Shown: piece by piece, positions 36,503 through 52,162 of the stretch | Position numbering within the stretch: the stretch's first letter is position 1 | How the letters are laid out: each line of letters opens with the position of its first letter | Assembly (NCBI GenBank): GCA_958496175.1 | Contig: OY292278.1 | Location: 12,152,001 to 12,216,000 of the forward strand | From: Sisyra terminalis | Taxonomy: Eukaryota; Arthropoda; Insecta; Neuroptera; Sisyridae | Length of the DNA stretch: 64,000 nucleotides | Direction of reading: 5' to 3' | The notes under the pieces: model-generated | What the model was told of the DNA's origin: nothing | Databases searched by the model: none | Seen by the model: the letters and a program-made list of their open reading frames with translations, nothing else | Made by a program: the position numbers and the translations under genes

Positions 36503-38713
36503 GTCTAACCGAAAAGCTAACTGTAATTTTCTCCCAAATTTATGAATACAAATGATTTTCCCTTTTTTTCAACAGGTTTCAAAGCGTTTACAAGTAAAAA
36601 AAATGTTTGAAAAAACTTTGATGCTCCAATAAAGTTAACTACCCCGCACGCTCACGCCCCCGATTCTCACTAGGATGAAGTCCAGAAAAACCTATCCTAT
36701 TCCCCGAAATATTGAAATGCTTTAAGAATATCCCATTTAATTTTCATTTCCGAAAAATTTACTATTCTGAAAGTTTTTCAATCGAAAATTGCAAGTGGCT
36801 AAGATGGTTTTTTTGGCGGGTGCTAAGGACGCTAAAGACGCCAACTTTTGAGTCGAGAAATCAGAAAAGTTTTCTCACCGAAATCGAAAATTTTTATCTC
36901 AATCGATAACTGATCGATTAAACTTTCACTTTACACTAATTAATTGCAAGAAAGCAAAAGAAAAACTTTAGTTTTTCCACATTTTCTCGGGAGCGGTTTG
37001 ATGCTTGAACGCGAACACGGTAAAACTAAAGCGCGCTTTGTTAATGACCATCGTCCTACCGAATGGACCAATCAGATTGCAGTGTGTCAGCGTCTTGAAA
37101 CTAGAAATTTTACCGCAATTTTCAAAAAATGGCAACAATTGTTTTTAACTTGAAATTCCATTAATTTATTTTTTAAAAACCTTTTCGGATTCGTAACTTA
37201 TTTTGATCATTTTAAAAAAAAATAATTTATTTTTCAACATAAGTTTAGAATTTTATGAATCATTTAATTCCAACAAAGTTACTCTTAGAACAAACAATAT
37301 AATATATTGTTAATATTGATTGCGAAGAAAATTCCTACATTTAAAATCTTCTGATTCGCATATTCATTTTTCCAATTGTTTTTCTTAAATATAATCTTTC
37401 CCTCCTTCCTGTAACGTACATAATTACTCATTATTGCCTTTTAATAATTACAATCATCCTAATTGCATTATCGAATTTGAAAACTGTCAAAGTATGATAT
37501 CTCGGCTGGATGCCAGATTAAAACAATCCAATCCAATTAGATTACTATAAATATTATTAAAGAAACCAGTTTTTGGCATTATAAAACTAAAGATTTATTT
37601 ATGAATGTAATTAAAAGAAATTCACAATTAAAACATTTGAGTTCTTCAAATACAAGTTTGATGGTTTCTTTATATTTTTATAAATCTTTGTCACCTTTTA
37701 CAACTTTTTTCAAATCACAGTCTAAAATAAAAATAAAAACATTTTTGTAAACAAAGACTTATAAACGTTCTTTCAATTGGTCGTAGCCGATATAATTCAC
37801 TGAATAATTAATGTTATGAGGCCTCAAACATTCCATATAGTTACGTATTAGTCTTAAGAGAAATATTCTTCTATTCTTCATTATTCTTAGTTTATTTCTG
37901 GTTAAAAAAAAAACAAAATAGTACTAGCTGATATTTGGTTTATATCGGCAGGTTTCAAACCTGAAGAGCATACCTATAACAAATTTTACATCCATTAGGT
38001 ACTAAATGGTGGTTATCAGTTAGAAGGTTCAATCAGCAATGCATTTACCAACTTCAGGTGAAAACTTACAGCATCAGACGTTTGTTTAAATTGATATGAA
38101 AAACTGCAAAAAAAAAGAAATAATTATCTAAACATTCAATTAAACTCTCAACAAAATGTAACTTACCATTTAAATCTTTTGTACGCTTAAAGTTTCTCGA
38201 GACAATTATGTTTTTACGGTTCGAAGAAGTTGTTTTTGAGTTGACAATCGAAAACACATCAATCAAAATATTGAAACTTATCAAAAAACTGGAAAAATCG
38301 AATGCAAATTAGAAAAGTTCAATCTACCTTCCATTTCTCTTAGTTCTTTCAGTTATTGAAAATTGGAGCCGTTTTCAAATTGTTCCAGACCTTGTAATTT
38401 AAAAGTTTGCTCACATTGTCACTTCTTTTATGTATCTCTTATTAACTGATGTTCGCTAATAATTTGATGGCTTAACATTAGAAGAAACCGTATGAATCTC
38501 CGGACAAAATTTGGTGGTTTTGGTAAAATACTTCAAAGTTATTTCCGATTTAGTGATGCTGGAGTCTTTTGGATTATCTACATACAATTTTGATAGTTTC
38601 AGTACAGTTTTTCAGTCCCTGGAATATAAAAACACGTATATGTTTTGCATTATGTTGTGAACTGGAAAAAGAGAAAACTTTTTAAGTAAATACTTTACGA
38701 AACTTCCAACAAA

Positions 38714-39116
38714 CTAGCAAAAGTAACATAATCTTATATTCCACATTGAGCCCAATTGGATGTTTAAGAATTGATCGAAAAATGCATAGCATTGTCCTTC
38801 CCATCCTTCCTTTATTGATGGTTGTTCATAATGTCTAGGTTTATTAATCCTACATCCTTTTGGATTTTTCAGGTGAAAAATTGATGCACTTGGTGATTGC
38901 AACTCACTTTGCAACGCAATTTGTAAGAACCATTCCAATTGTAGTCTAAAACTGAAAAAAAACGACAACAAATTAAGTTTATGTAAATTCAATAAATCTC
39001 AACAAACTAAAGATAAATACAACATACCATTTATTTCTTTCAAAGTTTAATTCTCTCATAGTAGTTGCGTTTTGGTGACTTAGAAGTTCTTTGAAAACAG
39101 AAATTGTCAAACTCAT
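38714..39116 (-). CDS. Hypothetical two-exon protein, unit 2 copy
   Basis: Same sequence as the unit 1 copy at 25265-25667; exons 39028-39116 and 38714-38951. Its identity reflects homogenisation of the array and adds no independent evidence for coding. Confidence 0.25.
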
Positions 39117-42100
39117 TGCTAATCTTCAAATTTGTTTAGTTACCTCTTTACCTCGATTTTTATAAATGCCAGTTACTACAATCGTACAATAACTTTTTAA
39201 TGTTCCATTATCATTTAAAAGAAATAGATTTCAATGATTTATTTTACTCACTTTTAAAAGAACACTAAAATATATAAATTCGTCTGATTACCGACCCATC
39301 GTTTGTAATATTGAAAATGTTACTAACATTGAATAGGAGGGAAAGGTTTGTTTTGATATTTCGTTTTCCCTCATACTTTCAGGTAGTGAGATTGAGTTTT
39401 TTTTTTATAGTATTTTACTAGTTACTCGAACCCTTGTTGCTTTTTTAGCGATATACATCTGCTTAAGTGTTGCCGGTGTTGCAGTCCTTACATCCGTAAA
39501 TATATTTACAATTTACAATATATTTGTGGTTTAAACTTCAATTTACTTATTTCTATTAATTCTATAATTATTTTAATAAAGTTTATGAAATTAGATCATA
39601 AAAATCCTATAGTTAGATTATTTTAGTTAGTTAGATCTTATAGTTTGATCGATTATTTCTCAAATCAATCATCTCTCCCCTTTTCTCCACTGTATCTCTT
39701 AATCTATATGCATATAAATATATTGATAATACATATATAGTCTTAATAATTAAAAAGAAAGAATGCAGAAATAATTTTTTAAATAAATTATATCAAATCA
39801 GAAAAAAAAACTTTTTCTTTAAAACAAATGAGACCAAAACTCATCACCCAGATGTTGAAATGTTCGCCGTGTTTTGCTTGTGATAGTAGATGTTTGAATT
39901 CTTTAGCAAAGAAGGAAATGTCCAGCTTAAATTTACAATTGAGTTTTAATTTTATGATTTATTCGAATCCTCGAAATTTCATCTGTTTGAAGATAATGTT
40001 TTCAGGGGTGATTACACCCCTAAAATGCGTTGAAACCATTTAAAATCGCAGTGCTGATCATTCTATAACTTAAGATTTATGAAGTCAATTAGATTTCTAA
40101 AATAAACCAAGTAGAATTTTTTTGCAACTAAAAACATGTAAATTACCTATTTTCCCCCTACGCCCCGCTCAAATTGCTATAATGAACTCAAAAATTAATA
40201 TGTTTATATCTCAGTCCCAAGACGAAAATCAATTTATAAGTTATATGTTTCTGCGTATACTCAACATTCTATAGGGGTGAAAAGTCACTAAGCCCGCTCC
40301 TTTCTAAATTTGCCAACTATTTACCGTTTTTTAGTTGAAAAAATCGAAAATTTAGAAAGTTGTAACCAAAAAAAATTTTTAGTGAAAATCGTGAAAAAAT
40401 TCATTTTTTTTTTGTTAATGGACTGTTTGGGAATTTATATCCTCCCCACCCCGATCTACTGATAATCCTGGTGTAAGTTCTTGGCTAGGTTTGTAAGCTT
40501 TTTATTCCACAAATTTTGAATTATTGTTCGTATTATTTGTCAATTGATTAGTCCTTCATTTCATTTGTGATTTATACTTCACTGTTGCATTTAAGTATTT
40601 GAGTTGCCTATACAGCAGCATGCAAAATTCGGTAACTTTTCTGGGTTGATACTTGATAAAAAGAATTTACTATTTTATTCTATCTACACTTATATCTTCA
40701 TATAAAAACTATATAATAATATAACTATATAACTAATAATAGTACTAAATGAATTTGAATCCAAATAAATAATTATTAACTTTGAATTTTGGTGGAATAC
40801 CATTAGCATTTGGTCGTAATTTTCAACAATTTTTACAAAGCAAAACATAACGAATCATTTAAATTAGGCAATAAATTTGTTTTAATCAAATAATATTCTA
40901 AGATCATTGAAAAACAACGCGCTGCATATGCAATTAAGATTAATAATTTTTACATTTCGAACAGTCTTCAGCTTTGTTTCTCTGAGAACTATTTGGAAAT
41001 CAAACAACACCATTTAAAGTGGGAAATGAAAAAAAAATAAACTATTACATGTAAATGATTTATATGCTCATTTAAGTTAATTTTCAATATTTTTTTTTTT
41101 GTAAAGAAACGTCGTAATTTAATTGCGGAACCGTGGATAAATATTAAACATTTTTGACTACTTCTAGTTTTGCTACTTTTTCAACTTCTTCGTTATGATT
41201 TGGTTTACCATTCAGCTGTTTCGAAATTATATTAAGGTTTAAGGATAGAAAAAATCCAATTATATATTCCGACGTTATCATTAAGATGTCTGAAAGTAAT
41301 TCGAGATTTTTCCAATCATTTACGGTTGTTGGTATATTATAATGAACTCATTATTATCAGGTTTTCATAGAGTAATTCGATTTTGATGATTCTTTTGCAT
41401 TTAATTGATAATAAAACTTCAAGAAATTGAACCAACGATAAGAGACCTTAAAGAAGATAAATAAATTTTATTTAGAAATAATAACAAAGCTTCTGAATTT
41501 GTCTAAGTCACTAACTTTGAGTCGATATCAAATACCAAAGCTCTAAAATATTAAGTGGTTTAAACTTTTAAATAAACAGGGAACAGCCTTATTTGATTTG
41601 GGAATCATTAATGTTTAGCATAGCTTTACGATTTAGTGGAAATGTATATATGCAGAAGAGAGTTGAACCAATGGGTATGAGAAAAATAAAGCTTTTCTAT
41701 GACAAAATATTTTTACTGTGGAAAGATGTATATATACAGATTTTCTTAAGAATACAATTTTGGAAAGCTAGCAATTTAAAAGCGACGGTTGATTAAAGAG
41801 ATTCCAAATCGAGGTTGTCATAATTTGCATTTTGAATATCTAAATGAGCAGGAAACGATGTTTTGAGGGACTTAAGCACTTGATGAAATATTGTCATCCA
41901 ACCAATGTTACATTAATGTTGAGCAAAACATATACCAATGCAGGAAAACTAAATATTTAGCAGAGTATTCTCCACGATTATGCTGGTATAGAACAATTTG
42001 GTTCGGTATCTAAATTTAAAGGTGAATTTCATTCTGTTTCTAAGGGATTTTCAATATTTGATAAGTATTTTTTTCGATTTTCTTGCACTTAATATGTGAA

Positions 42101-43692
42101 TTGTCACTAAAAAATTTTCATTTTTTTATGTTATTATATCTACAAAATTCAGCTTGGGTCTTCATCAGACCCATCCCTAGTTTTGGAAAACATTAAACGA
42201 CAAAATCCTTTCTAAGATTAAACAGTATTAAAATAACAAATAGTAAAAATAAGATATTTCGAAGAACTTGAACCAAAACTGATTAAAAAATTAGCCAAAA
42301 ACATAAACTTAACGAAAATAATTAATTTTTTCCATAGCAAAAAACTAGTTTGCAATAACTTAGCGATGATTTGGTTTCCTTTCGTGGTGGATTCGTATTA
42401 CAAAAAGAGCTCTAAAAATAAACCAAATTCTAATAGGAAAATAGATTTATTCTGCAAGGACTAAGTCACGGAATCATTCTGAACGAAATTTTGTCAAGGT
42501 TCTCTAGAAATCTTGCATTAGTGGGAGGCAAATATAAGAAAGAGTCCAGTTTATCCTTCATCGCAAATTCATTGACCATTCAAATTTTCCTGTTTTAACT
42601 AAGGTTGGTTAGAACATAACTTTGATCGTTGTAATTTAATTAATAAAATTATTAATTTTTTACATTAATTTAATGTTATTTAATCGTTGTAAATCGATCT
42701 GATTAATTGAATATGCGAAGACTTTGGGAGACTTTTGAAACTTTCTAATGAAACTTTTTAAAAACAAAACACGTTGTTTAAGGCGGCTACAGCAGCGCCA
42801 GGGTCAGCAAACTAAAAAAATGTTAAAAACTCAATGCACTTCTATAACAGCTTAAAATATATTAAAAAAATACATTCTACAGTAATTATAAATGATTTTA
42901 TGAAAAATTCAAAAGTAATAAAAAAAATACTATGGAAGAATATTAAAACTATTATAAAATAACAACTCAATCGATGAACATAAGCTTAATTCCTCTAAAA
43001 CTAATATTACAATAATTCAAATACTTTTAAAGAAATTGTAAAAACTAGGTTTTTCTGGAATAAATTAAAACAAATACAACTATTAAAAGATACAATAAAA
43101 CAATTAATTTCAAAAAGTTACATAAAACTAACATCCGTTTTATTAGAACCACAAATCAATTTTTTGAAGGATTCGTTCCTTCCATTTTCGATGATTGTAG
43201 AATCATTTCGATTGCATTCTTGTAAACAATTCTAAAATAAATAAAAAACACAGTAAATATCGTTTTAAAATATATTCTGTTAAAAATAATTCACCGTCAT
43301 AGACGTACGGTGTACTTCAGCATAAAAAATTCTTCCTATTCAGCATATTGAAATTAACAGTTTTCGTGTCTTCATCTATTTTCCTGAGTGCTTGTTGTAG
43401 GTATTGCTGTCCCAATATTTTCAAAATCCAATATGGTTATTACATCTCCAAAGAATCGAAATTTTCCGACGAGGCCTCTGCAGGTGTTCGGAATGTTTCC
43501 GGAAAAGTTAGTTCAGATATGGGACATCACAATTTTTTTCAAATTGGTGTGAACTGAAAATCAGCAAGAGACAATCCTCAAAACCAGCAGTCTTTGTCAA
43601 GAAGTATTGTACTCTTTTCCACACCACCCATGGGGTAAAGTACTAGGCGCGTTTTTTTTAACGTGGTATCCCCATGGAGGCCTAATCCACAC

Positions 43693-46600
43693 CCCTAAAG
43701 ACAAAAACATTTCCCACTATGCAAATTATACATTTCGAATCAAAAAACATTCAAGCAAAATGTAAAGATCCTAAAGGACACAACATTCCGAACAGCAAAC
43801 GTTTGCTCATGCAAAACATGAATGCGTTCTTTGAGTTTGCCATCAATGGGAAATCTAAACAAATTACGTAGAACAGTTCGAGATTCGACTTGCACAATTC
43901 CCATAGATCCCTAAGAATAAAACCCTAACACTTTTCTGTTGCAACTTAAAAACAAAAAAATAGAATTTCCTTATGCAAATCATACATTTCTAGTCAAACA
44001 TTATTCAGGTCAAGTGCCAAGATCCCAAAGGACACAACATTACCAATAGCAAACGTTTGCAAATGCAAAACATGAAAGCAATTTCTGGAGTTTAGTCATC
44101 AGTGGGAAAGCAAGGCAATTAACGTAGAGTTCTGCTTGCCTTTGACCTGCATAATTTACATAATTTCCAAAGACTATTGTCCAGTTTAATCCCGAGTCCT
44201 GGAAAAAAAAATTCTAAAAATTGGACCCAGAAAAAAAAAATTAATGACCGATATCATTATGCCAATCATACATTTCTAGCCAAACATTATTCAAGCAAAT
44301 TACCATAATCCCAATGGACATAACATTTCCAAAAGCAAACGTTTGCCAATGCAAAACATGAATGCAATTTCTGGAGTTTTGTCATCAGTGGGATATCAAG
44401 GCAATTTACATAGAATGCTGCTTGCCATCGACTTGCATAATTTTCACAATGTCCCTAAACTAATGTCCAGTATAATCCCGAGTCCTGGAAATATAAAATT
44501 CCTAACACTGGACCGATGAAAAAAAAAGAAAAGACCAATTTCATTATGTCAATTATACTTTTCTAGCCAAACATTATTCAGGCAAATAGCCATGATCCCA
44601 AAGGACATAACATTACCAAAAGCAAACGTTTGCAAAAGCAAATCATGAATGCATTTTCTGGAGTTTTGTCAACAGTGGGATATTAAAGGAATTTACGAAG
44701 AATACTGTTTACCATCGAATTGCATAATTTTCACAATTCCTTAAACTAATGTCCAGTTTAATTCCAAGTCCTGAAAATAAAAAAATTCCCAACACTGGAC
44801 CGATGAAAAGAAAAAAAATTAAGCCTAATATTATAATGACAATCATACATTTCTAGCCAAACATAATTCAGGCAAATTACCAAGATCCCAAAGGACAAAA
44901 CATTACCAATAGCAAACGTTTGCAAAAGCAAAACATGAATGCAATTCTGGAGTTTTGTCATCAGTAGGATATCAAGGGAATTTACGTAGAATGCTGCTTG
45001 TCTTTGCCCTGCATAATTTTCACAATTTCCTAAAACTAATATCCAGTATAATCCCGAGTCCTGAAAAAAAAATCCTACCACTGGACCGATTAAAAGAAGA
45101 AAAAAACCAAGGACTATATCATTATGTCAATTATCCTTTTCTAGCCAAACATTATTCAGGTAAATAGCCATGTTCCCAAAGGACAAAACATTTCCAAAAG
45201 CAAACGTTTGCATCACAAATCTTGAATGCTATTCCTGGAGTTTTGTCATCAGTGGGATATCAAAGCTATTTACTTAGAATACTGCTTGGCATCGAATTGC
45301 ATAATTTTCACAATGTCCTAAAACTAATGACCAGTATATTCCCGAGTCCTGAAAATATAAAATTCCTAACACTGGACCGATGAAAAAAAAGAAAAGACCA
45401 ATTTCATTATGTCAATCATACATTTCTAGCCAAACATAATTCAGGCAAATTACCAAGATCCCAAAGGTCAAAACATTACCAATTGCAAACGTTTGCAAAA
45501 GCAAAACATGAATGCAATTCTGGAGTTTTGTCATCAGTAGGATATCAAGGGAATTTACGTAGAATGCTGCTTGTCTTTGCCAAAGGACAAAACATTTCCA
45601 AATGCAAACGTTTGCAAATACAAATCATGAATGCAATTCTTGGAGTTTTGTCATCAATGGGATATCAAAGCAATTAACGTAGAATCCTGCTTGCCATCGA
45701 ACTGCATAATTTTCACAACTTCCTAAAACTAATGCCAGTTTAATCCTAAGTCCTGAAAAAAATTCCTAACACTGGACTGATGAAGTGAAAAATAAATAAA
45801 GTCTAATTCCATTATGTCAATCATACATTTCTAGCCAAACATTATTCAGGCAAATTACCAAGATCCCAAAGGACAAAACATTACGAAAAGCAAACGTTTG
45901 CAAGTGCAAAACATGAATGCTATTCCTGGAGTTTTGTCATCAGTGGGATATCAAAGCAATTTACGTAGAATGCTGCTTGCCATCGAACTGCATAATTTTC
46001 ACAATTTCCTAAAACTAATGTCCAGAATATTTCCAAGTCCTACAAAAAATAAATTCCTATCACTGAACTTATGAAAAGAAAAATATAAAAAGACTAATTT
46101 CCCTACGAAAATCAAACATTTCAAGCCAAACATAATTTAGGTAAAGTACCCAGATCCCAAAGGACACAACATTCCGAACAGCAAACGTTTGCAAGTGCAA
46201 AACATGAATGCAATTTCTGGAGTTTTGTCATCAGTGGAATATCAAGGTAATTTACGTAGAATGCTGCTTGCCATCGAACTGCATAATTTTCACAATGTCC
46301 TAAAACTAATGTCCAGTATATTCCCGAGTCCTGAAAAGAAATTCCTAGCACTGGACCGATAAATGAAATAAAAATAAAAATTAATATCATTATGTCAATC
46401 ATACATTTCTAGCCAAACAATATTCAGGCAAATTACCAAGATCCCAAAGGACAAAACATTTCCAATGGCAAACGTTTGCAAATGCAAAACATGAATGCAA
46501 TTCTGGAGTTTTGTCATCAGTGGGAAAGCAAAGTAATTTACGTAGAATGCTGTTTGCCATCGAAGTGCATAATTAACACAATTTGCTTAAATTAATGTCC

Positions 46601-48342
46601 AGTTTAATTCCAAGTCCTGAAAATAAATAAATTCCTAACACTGGACCGATAAAAAGAAGAAAACAATCAAAGACTAATATCATTATGTCAATCATACATT
46701 TCTAGCCAAACATTATTCAGGCAAATTACCAAGATCCCAAAGGACAAAACATTTCCAAATGCAAACGTTTGCAAATACAAATCAAGAATGCAATTTCTGG
46801 AATTTTGTCATCAGTGGTTTAGCAAAGTAATTTACGTAGAACACTGCTTGCCATGGACTTGCATAATTTTACAATACCCTAAAACTAATGTCCAGTATAA
46901 TCCTGAGTCCTGAAAAAAAACCCTATCTCTGGACCGATAAATGAAAAATAACTAAATAAAAACTAATGACATTATGTCAATTATGCATTTCTAGCCAAAC
47001 ATTATTCAGGCAAATTGCCAAGATCCCAAAGGACATTACATTTCCCAATGCAAACGTTTGCAATTGCAAAACATGAATGCAATTTCTGGAGTTTTGTCAT
47101 CAATGGGATTTCAAGGCAATTTACGTAGAGTCCTACTTGGCTTTGACTTGCATAATATGCATAATGTCCTAAAACTACAGTCCAGCTTATACCCAATCCT
47201 GAAAAAAATTCCGAACACTGGACCGATGAAATGAAAAAAAAATAAAATTAATATCATTATGTTAATCATACATTTCAAGTCAAACATTATTCAGGCAAAT
47301 TGCCATGTTCCCAAAGGACATAACATTTCCAAATGCAAACGTTTGCAAATGCAAAACATGAATGCTATTTCTGGAGTTTTGTCAGCAGTGGGATATTAAA
47401 GCAATTTACGTAGAACGCTGCTTGCCATCGAACTGCATAATTTTCATAACTTCCTTAAACTAATGTCCAGTACAATCCAGAGTCCTAAAAAAAGCCCTAA
47501 CACTGGACCAATGAAAAGAAAAAAAATTAAAGTCTTATATCATTATGTCAAACATACATTTCTAGCCAAACAATATTCAAGCAAATTGCCAAGACCCCAA
47601 AGGACAAAACATTTCCAAAAGCAAACGTTTGCATCACAAATCTTGAATGCTATTCCTGGAGTTTTGTCATCAGTGGGATATCAAAGCAATTTACGTAGAA
47701 TGCTGCTTGCCATCGAACTGCATAATTTTCACAATTTCCTAAAACTAATGTCCAGAATATTTCCAAGTCCTACAAAAAATAAATTCCTATCACTGAACTT
47801 ATGAAAAGAAAAATATAAAAAGACTAATTTCCCTACGAAAATCAAACATTTCAAGCCAAACATAATTTAGGTAAAGTACCCAGATCCCAAAGGACACAAC
47901 ATTCCGAACAGCAAACGTTTGCATCACAAATCTGGAATGCGTTCTTTGAGTTTGTCATCAGTGGTAACTAAGCAATTTGCCTAAATCAATGTTTGATCAA
48001 TGTTTGATAAATGACTAAATACCAAGCCCGGCGTCCGACTATTAAAGCCAGCGTCCCACTAGAATATTTAGTCACAACTAACAAATAACTAATTTCCCTA
48101 TATCTATATCTATTACAAAAATGAAGGCTAATTCCCTTATGTCAACCATACATTTCTAGCCAAACATTAGTCAGGCAAACTGCCCAGATCCCAAAGGACA
48201 CAACAATCCGAACAGCAAACGTTTGCACTCGCAAATCATGAATGCGTTCTTTGAGTTTGTCATCAATGGAAAATCTTAAGCATTTGCGTAGATCAATGTT
48301 TGAATTCGAATTGCATAATCCACATAGGTCCCTAAAGTTCAA
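43693..48342. repeat. Nested monomer array spanning units 2 and 3
   Basis: Copy of the array at 30244-34893 with the same monomer order, including the shortened monomer (palindromes at 45485 and 45604). Confidence 0.93.
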
Positions 48343-48659
48343 ATATAGAAAATCCTAGTTAAATCTAAACTAAATGGAAATCCGTGGATCCTTGGAATCT
48401 GAAAGAAATTCCTGAAAGAAAAGTTCGTTAATCCTTACGTGACTAAATACTCAGCCGGCCGCCGACTAAAAATGCGTCCGTGCCGCAAGAGCGTACGACA
48501 ATTAAAACGTCCAGGCCATTACAGCGTCCGATAATAAAAGCGCAGAGGCTACAAGAAGCGTCCGACAATTAAAGCCATTAACCGACATAAATATTTAGCC
48601 ACATCTAACTTATAACTAATTTTCTTATAACTAATTTGACTTATAACTAATTGAAACAA

Positions 48660-48985
48660 ACATATGAGCAAGCCGGCGCGCAGCGTCCAACTGTACCCTT
48701 ATGTTTTTGAAAACTTAAAACTAACGAAACCCAAAAAAAAAACACACACAAAACAAACAAAAACAAACAAAGCAAACAAAAACAAACAAAAAACAAACCA
48801 ACAAATAACAAACAAAAACACACAACAAACAATCAAAATACAAACAAAAAACAAACAAACAAATAACAAAAAAAAACAATCAAAATACAAACAAAATACA
48901 AACAAAATACAAACAAAATACAAAAACTAACAAAAAAAACATATGAGCAAGCCGGCGCGCAGCGTCCACCTATACTCTTATGTTT
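48660..48985. repeat. CAAACAAA-rich tract, length and sequence variant, unit 3
   Basis: This copy differs from the other three: CACAACAAACAATC replaces CACAAAAAACAATC, a downstream CAAACAAAAA segment is lost, and an extra CAAACAAAATA segment is present, net +1 bp. Consistent with replication slippage in a simple tract. Confidence 0.85.
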
Positions 48986-49788
48986 TAGCTAAAATCTAAA
49001 ATCTATCAAACAAAAAAAAATCACAAAAAAGCAATTTAAACATTTATGGGCCATTTTCACACCTGACCCTACAAATGTGTCAAGAAGTAAAAAAAAAAAA
49101 ACACACACACAAACAAACTAATATGCCATACTACTAAGTAAAAAAATTCCAAACGCTAGTAGACGCACTATGCGCTACGTAAGAAAAAAAGCGAAAAAAC
49201 ATTTATGGGCCATTTTCACACCTGACCCTACAAATGTACTAAGTGAATTGCAGAAAAAAAAAATTAAAAAAAATAAAACTCATTCATCGTAAAGATAATC
49301 CAAATCGTAATCCAAAAGATGTGCCGAAGATGTACTCAAACGTACTCCAAAAGATATTCCAAAAGATAGCCACTTAACACTGCACTTTCAATAGAGTGGT
49401 TATACAACCAACTCAACACACTAAAAGATGAACATGTACTCAAACCTACAATTTAAAACTTTGCTAATTTTTTTGTGTTTATTTTAAACTACCCCAAATA
49501 AATTTATAGAAGTAGATAAGGGAAGAAATTATTTTTTTTTGTTTAAATATTTTCTTTAGGCAACTCGTCAATAGCATTAAGAAAAAAAATCAAATAACAA
49601 TGAATTTCTCTATAAATCTAAATATCAATCAACAAACAATATCAATATCAATCTATGAATTTATAAAAGTAGATAATAAGGGAAGAAATTAAATTCTTTT
49701 TTGTTTAAATATTTTCTTTAGACAACTAGCCAATAGCATTAAGAAAAAAGTCAAATAACAATGAATTTGTTATATGAAAACATGAATG

Positions 49789-49952
49789 TATTGTTTTGAC
49801 AGCTCTTTGACAGCGATTTGAATAACAATGAAGAGTGGCCACTATTGGCCGAAAAAATAACTAACTTTTTCAAATTTGAAAGCCGCGAGAATAAACGATT
49901 GTTTCGATTTTCGTGATTCTTCGTGAATCTTCGTGAAAAGCTTTGGCGCCAA
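49789..49952. promoter_or_regulatory. Promoter-like patch with heat shock element, unit 3
   Basis: Identical copy of the patch at 22890-23053, shifted by one extra base because of the longer A-rich tract in this unit. The element starts at 49910. Confidence 0.6.
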
Positions 49953-52162
49953 GTCTAACCGAAAAGCTAACTGTAATTTTCTCCCAAATTTATGAATACA
50001 AATGATTTTCCCTTTTTTTCAACAGGTTTCAAAGCGTTTACAAGTAAAAAAAATGTTTGAAAAAACTTTGATGCTCCAATAAAGTTAACTACCCCGCACG
50101 CTCACGCCCCCGATTCTCACTAGGATGAAGTCCAGAAAAACCTATCCTATTCCCCGAAATATTGAAATGCTTTAAGAATATCCCATTTAATTTTCATTTC
50201 CGAAAAATTTACTATTCTGAAAGTTTTTCAATCGAAAATTGCAAGTGGCTAAGATGGTTTTTTTGGCGGGTGCTAAGGACGCTAAAGACGCCAACTTTTG
50301 AGTCGAGAAATCAGAAAAGTTTTCTCACCGAAATCGAAAATTTTTATCTCAATCGATAACTGATCGATTAAACTTTCACTTTACACTAATTAATTGCAAG
50401 AAAGCAAAAGAAAAACTTTAGTTTTTCCACATTTTCTCGGGAGCGGTTTGATGCTTGAACGCGAACACGGTAAAACTAAAGCGCGCTTTGTTAATGACCA
50501 TCGTCCTACCGAATGGACCAATCAGATTGCAGTGTGTCAGCGTCTTGAAACTAGAAATTTTACCGCAATTTTCAAAAAATGGCAACAATTGTTTTTAACT
50601 TGAAATTCCATTAATTTATTTTTTAAAAACCTTTTCGGATTCGTAACTTATTTTGATCATTTTAAAAAAAAATAATTTATTTTTCAACATAAGTTTAGAA
50701 TTTTATGAATCATTTAATTCCAACAAAGTTACTCTTAGAACAAACAATATAATATATTGTTAATATTGATTGCGAAGAAAATTCCTACATTTAAAATCTT
50801 CTGATTCGCATATTCATTTTTCCAATTGTTTTTCTTAAATATAATCTTTCCCTCCTTCCTGTAACGTACATAATTACTCATTATTGCCTTTTAATAATTA
50901 CAATCATCCTAATTGCATTATCGAATTTGAAAACTGTCAAAGTATGATATCTCGGCTGGATGCCAGATTAAAACAATCCAATCCAATTAGATTACTATAA
51001 ATATTATTAAAGAAACCAGTTTTTGGCATTATAAAACTAAAGATTTATTTATGAATGTAATTAAAAGAAATTCACAATTAAAACATTTGAGTTCTTCAAA
51101 TACAAGTTTGATGGTTTCTTTATATTTTTATAAATCTTTGTCACCTTTTACAACTTTTTTCAAATCACAGTCTAAAATAAAAATAAAAACATTTTTGTAA
51201 ACAAAGACTTATAAACGTTCTTTCAATTGGTCGTAGCCGATATAATTCACTGAATAATTAATGTTATGAGGCCTCAAACATTCCATATAGTTACGTATTA
51301 GTCTTAAGAGAAATATTCTTCTATTCTTCATTATTCTTAGTTTATTTCTGGTTAAAAAAAAACAAAATAGTACTAGCTGATATTTGGTTTATATCGGCAG
51401 GTTTCAAACCTGAAGAGCATACCTATAACAAATTTTACATCCATTAGGTACTAAATGGTGGTTATCAGTTAGAAGGTTCAATCAGCAATGCATTTACCAA
51501 CTTCAGGTGAAAACTTACAGCATCAGACGTTTGTTTAAATTGATATGAAAAACTGCAAAAAAAAAGAAATAATTATCTAAACATTCAATTAAACTCTCAA
51601 CAAAATGTAACTTACCATTTAAATCTTTTGTACGCTTAAAGTTTCTCGAGACAATTATGTTTTTACGGTTCGAAGAAGTTGTTTTTGAGTTGACAATCGA
51701 AAACACATCAATCAAAATATTGAAACTTATCAAAAAACTGGAAAAATCGAATGCAAATTAGAAAAGTTCAATCTACCTTCCATTTCTCTTAGTTCTTTCA
51801 GTTATTGAAAATTGGAGCCGTTTTCAAATTGTTCCAGACCTTGTAATTTAAAAGTTTGCTCACATTGTCACTTCTTTTATGTATCTCTTATTAACTGATG
51901 TTCGCTAATAATTTGATGGCTTAACATTAGAAGAAACCGTATGAATCTCCGGACAAAATTTGGTGGTTTTGGTAAAATACTTCAAAGTTATTTCCGATTT
52001 AGTGATGCTGGAGTCTTTTGGATTATCTACATACAATTTTGATAGTTTCAGTACAGTTTTTCAGTCCCTGGAATATAAAAACACGTATATGTTTTGCATT
52101 ATGTTGTGAACTGGAAAAAGAGAAAACTTTTTAAGTAAATACTTTACGAAACTTCCAACAAA

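Larger units (their letters stand above)
32467..45915. repeat. Macrosatellite unit 2 (13,449 bp)
   Basis: Near-identical copy of unit 1. It has A at 33359 where units 1 and 3 have T, and its A-rich tract is the same length as in units 1 and 4. It contains the same spacer features shifted by 13,449. Confidence 0.95.
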